The notes under the pieces were generated by a model, which worked only from the letters and a program-made list of their open reading frames with translations, made no database searches and was not told the origin of the DNA. Both the position numbers and the translations under genes were made by a program. 64,000 nucleotides of DNA from DAOPZC01 sp035353175 (GTDB taxonomy: Bacteria > Verrucomicrobiota > Kiritimatiellia > RFP12 > UBA1067), in contig DAOPZC010000002.1 in the NCBI GenBank assembly GCA_035353175.1, positions 124,001 through 188,000 of the forward strand. The letters run 5' to 3'. Shown here piece by piece: positions 63,227-64,000 of this stretch (position 1 is its first letter; every line of letters starts with the position of its first letter).

Positions 63227-63255
63227 ACTTTAGAAAACAGAGGGGGGGGTGTCAA
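63227..63255 (-). promoter_or_regulatory. promoter of potABCD, with a C8 run in its spacer
   Basis: Minus strand: -35 TTGACA (63250-63255), 17-base spacer, -10 TAAAGT (63227-63232). The spacer opens with eight C (63242-63249). Both boxes are near consensus at the optimal spacing. Slippage in the run would change the spacing and so the strength. Confidence 0.75.
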
Positions 63256-63360
63256 TGAGATATTTCCCTCTTTTTTCAATATACAGCAGAATACGATGAT
63301 GATAACATAAGTATGGAATTGTGGGATAAGTATCCATTCTCTTAAGAGTGAGGTAGGAAC

Positions 63361-64000
63361 ATGAAAAACGTTTATTTGCAGGCCGCTTTGGTGCTCGGAC
63401 TGGCTTTTTGTTGCGTGCAGACCAAGGCGCAGGATCCGACATACACCTTGACAAACCAGAACACGTCGGCGGAGACCACGTTCACAAATACGCTCGGCAC
63501 GTCTGAACTGTCCGGGTCCATGATCGTCTTCGAGGGGCAGTTGGAGGCGGCGATTCCGGTTGCGAAGGGTGTAAATCCTACCACGGGTTTTTATGTGGCC
63601 TCGCTGCAGTTGCTGACGCAGATCAAGCTGTTCGACGAACTGCCCGCCTCCAACGAGGTCGGCAATGTGCAGGGTGCCGTGGCGGCGCTGCGCGATGCGC
63701 CCGAGTCGACGGACGGAACGTATTACGTATGGGCCGTGACGAACAGTACTGCGCCGATCGCTTGGGTGCCGCTCTATGTGAACGGCACGACGACGCCGAT
63801 CACCGTCAAGGAAAGCGCCACCAACTACATCACATTTGTTTTCAACTATACCGCTTTGACTAATTCCACTCCTGGTCCCGTCACTTATCAGGTCTTTATC
63901 GGCGCGACACCGACGACGCAGGTGGCGTCGGAATCGATGGTCTCCGCCACATCGGAAGCCGCCGGCATCAACGGCGTCAGCCTGTTGGGAGTCGGTGGCC
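63361..64000 (+). CDS. secreted protein of unknown function (3' end outside window)
   Basis: Open frame running off the right edge, 213 codons seen. GAGGTAGG lies ahead of ATG 63361, and a 10-base palindrome CTCTTAAGAG lies at 63339-63348. Signal peptide (AALVLGLAFCCVQTKAQ) and a Thr/Ser/Asn-rich beta-type sequence follow, such as TNTLGTSELSGSMIVFEGQL. It resembles low-complexity surface proteins; no family recognised. Confidence 0.7.
   Translation, partial: MKNVYLQAALVLGLAFCCVQTKAQDPTYTLTNQNTSAETTFTNTLGTSELSGSMIVFEGQLEAAIPVAKGVNPTTGFYVASLQLLTQIKLFDELPASNEVGNVQGAVAALRDAPESTDGTYYVWAVTNSTAPIAWVPLYVNGTTTPITVKESATNYITFVFNYTALTNSTPGPVTYQVFIGATPTTQVASESMVSATSEAAGINGVSLLGVGG

Overview
The window looks like chromosomal DNA from a GC-rich, free-living or host-associated bacterium of the PVC group. 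A Kiritimatiellae- or Verrucomicrobia-like genome is my best guess. The reasons are indirect: a zinc-ribbon/kinase/transmembrane/jellyroll Ser/Thr kinase, PEGA-repeat and GLUG-repeat proteins, secreted LamG-like and sialidase-like proteins, a secreted GH2 glycosidase, and housekeeping proteins of no narrower recognisable origin. No rRNA, tRNA or CRISPR array was seen.

Layout. (1) 1-1063 is the cut 5' part of a PHP-fold protein gene on the minus strand, followed by about 900 bases without a gene. (2) 1982-19517 is an accessory island with two divergent arms. The minus arm (10399 down to 1982) reads as one operon: a five-part Nudix-RelA/SpoT-TPR-SLOG-RyR protein, a PfkB-like fragment, an M32 carboxypeptidase and a DUF4062-STAND ATPase with TPRs. 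The plus arm (10603-19517) has a divergent SEDS-like membrane protein, a small ORF, two tandem paralogous TIR-NB-ARC-TPR proteins separated by a small frame-disrupted ORF, a RyR-domain protein whose 5' end is unclear, and a decayed remnant. Domain content (TIR, STAND, alarmone synthetase, Nudix, SLOG, RyR) is that of nucleotide-signalling conflict systems, and this is the part of the window most likely to hold an undescribed system. (3) 19872-28684 holds a Ser/Thr kinase, a TerB-like protein, and a TadC-FHA-PEGA-HrpB operon. (4) 28838-36464 carries a histidine phosphatase, EF-P, a DNA/RNA endonuclease, a PatB-like lyase, a glycosyltransferase, a zinc-ribbon protein, a DUF445 membrane protein and a PIN toxin/antitoxin pair with a clear operator. 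(5) 36595-47212 holds glmS, a secreted PHP protein, a SIMPL protein, a GH2 glycosidase, a membrane protein, a sialidase-like protein and an aminotransferase.

(6) 47347-52508 is a housekeeping run, rsmD-coaD-yceD-rpmF-plsX then fabD-fabG-acpP, which supplies CoA, ribosomal protein L32 and fatty-acid/phospholipid precursors; fabH is absent from its usual place. (7) 53009-58893 has four secreted proteins of surface or hydrolytic type. (8) 58927-63174 holds FmdB and a complete spermidine/putrescine-type ABC transporter (potABCD order A-B-C-D), expressed from a near-consensus promoter whose spacer contains a run of eight C. (9) 63361-64000 is the cut 5' part of another secreted protein.

Promoters of sigma-70 type can be read at several places. 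In three cases the -10 box lies 7 to 9 bases before a start codon that has no Shine-Dalgarno sequence, which suggests leaderless mRNAs.
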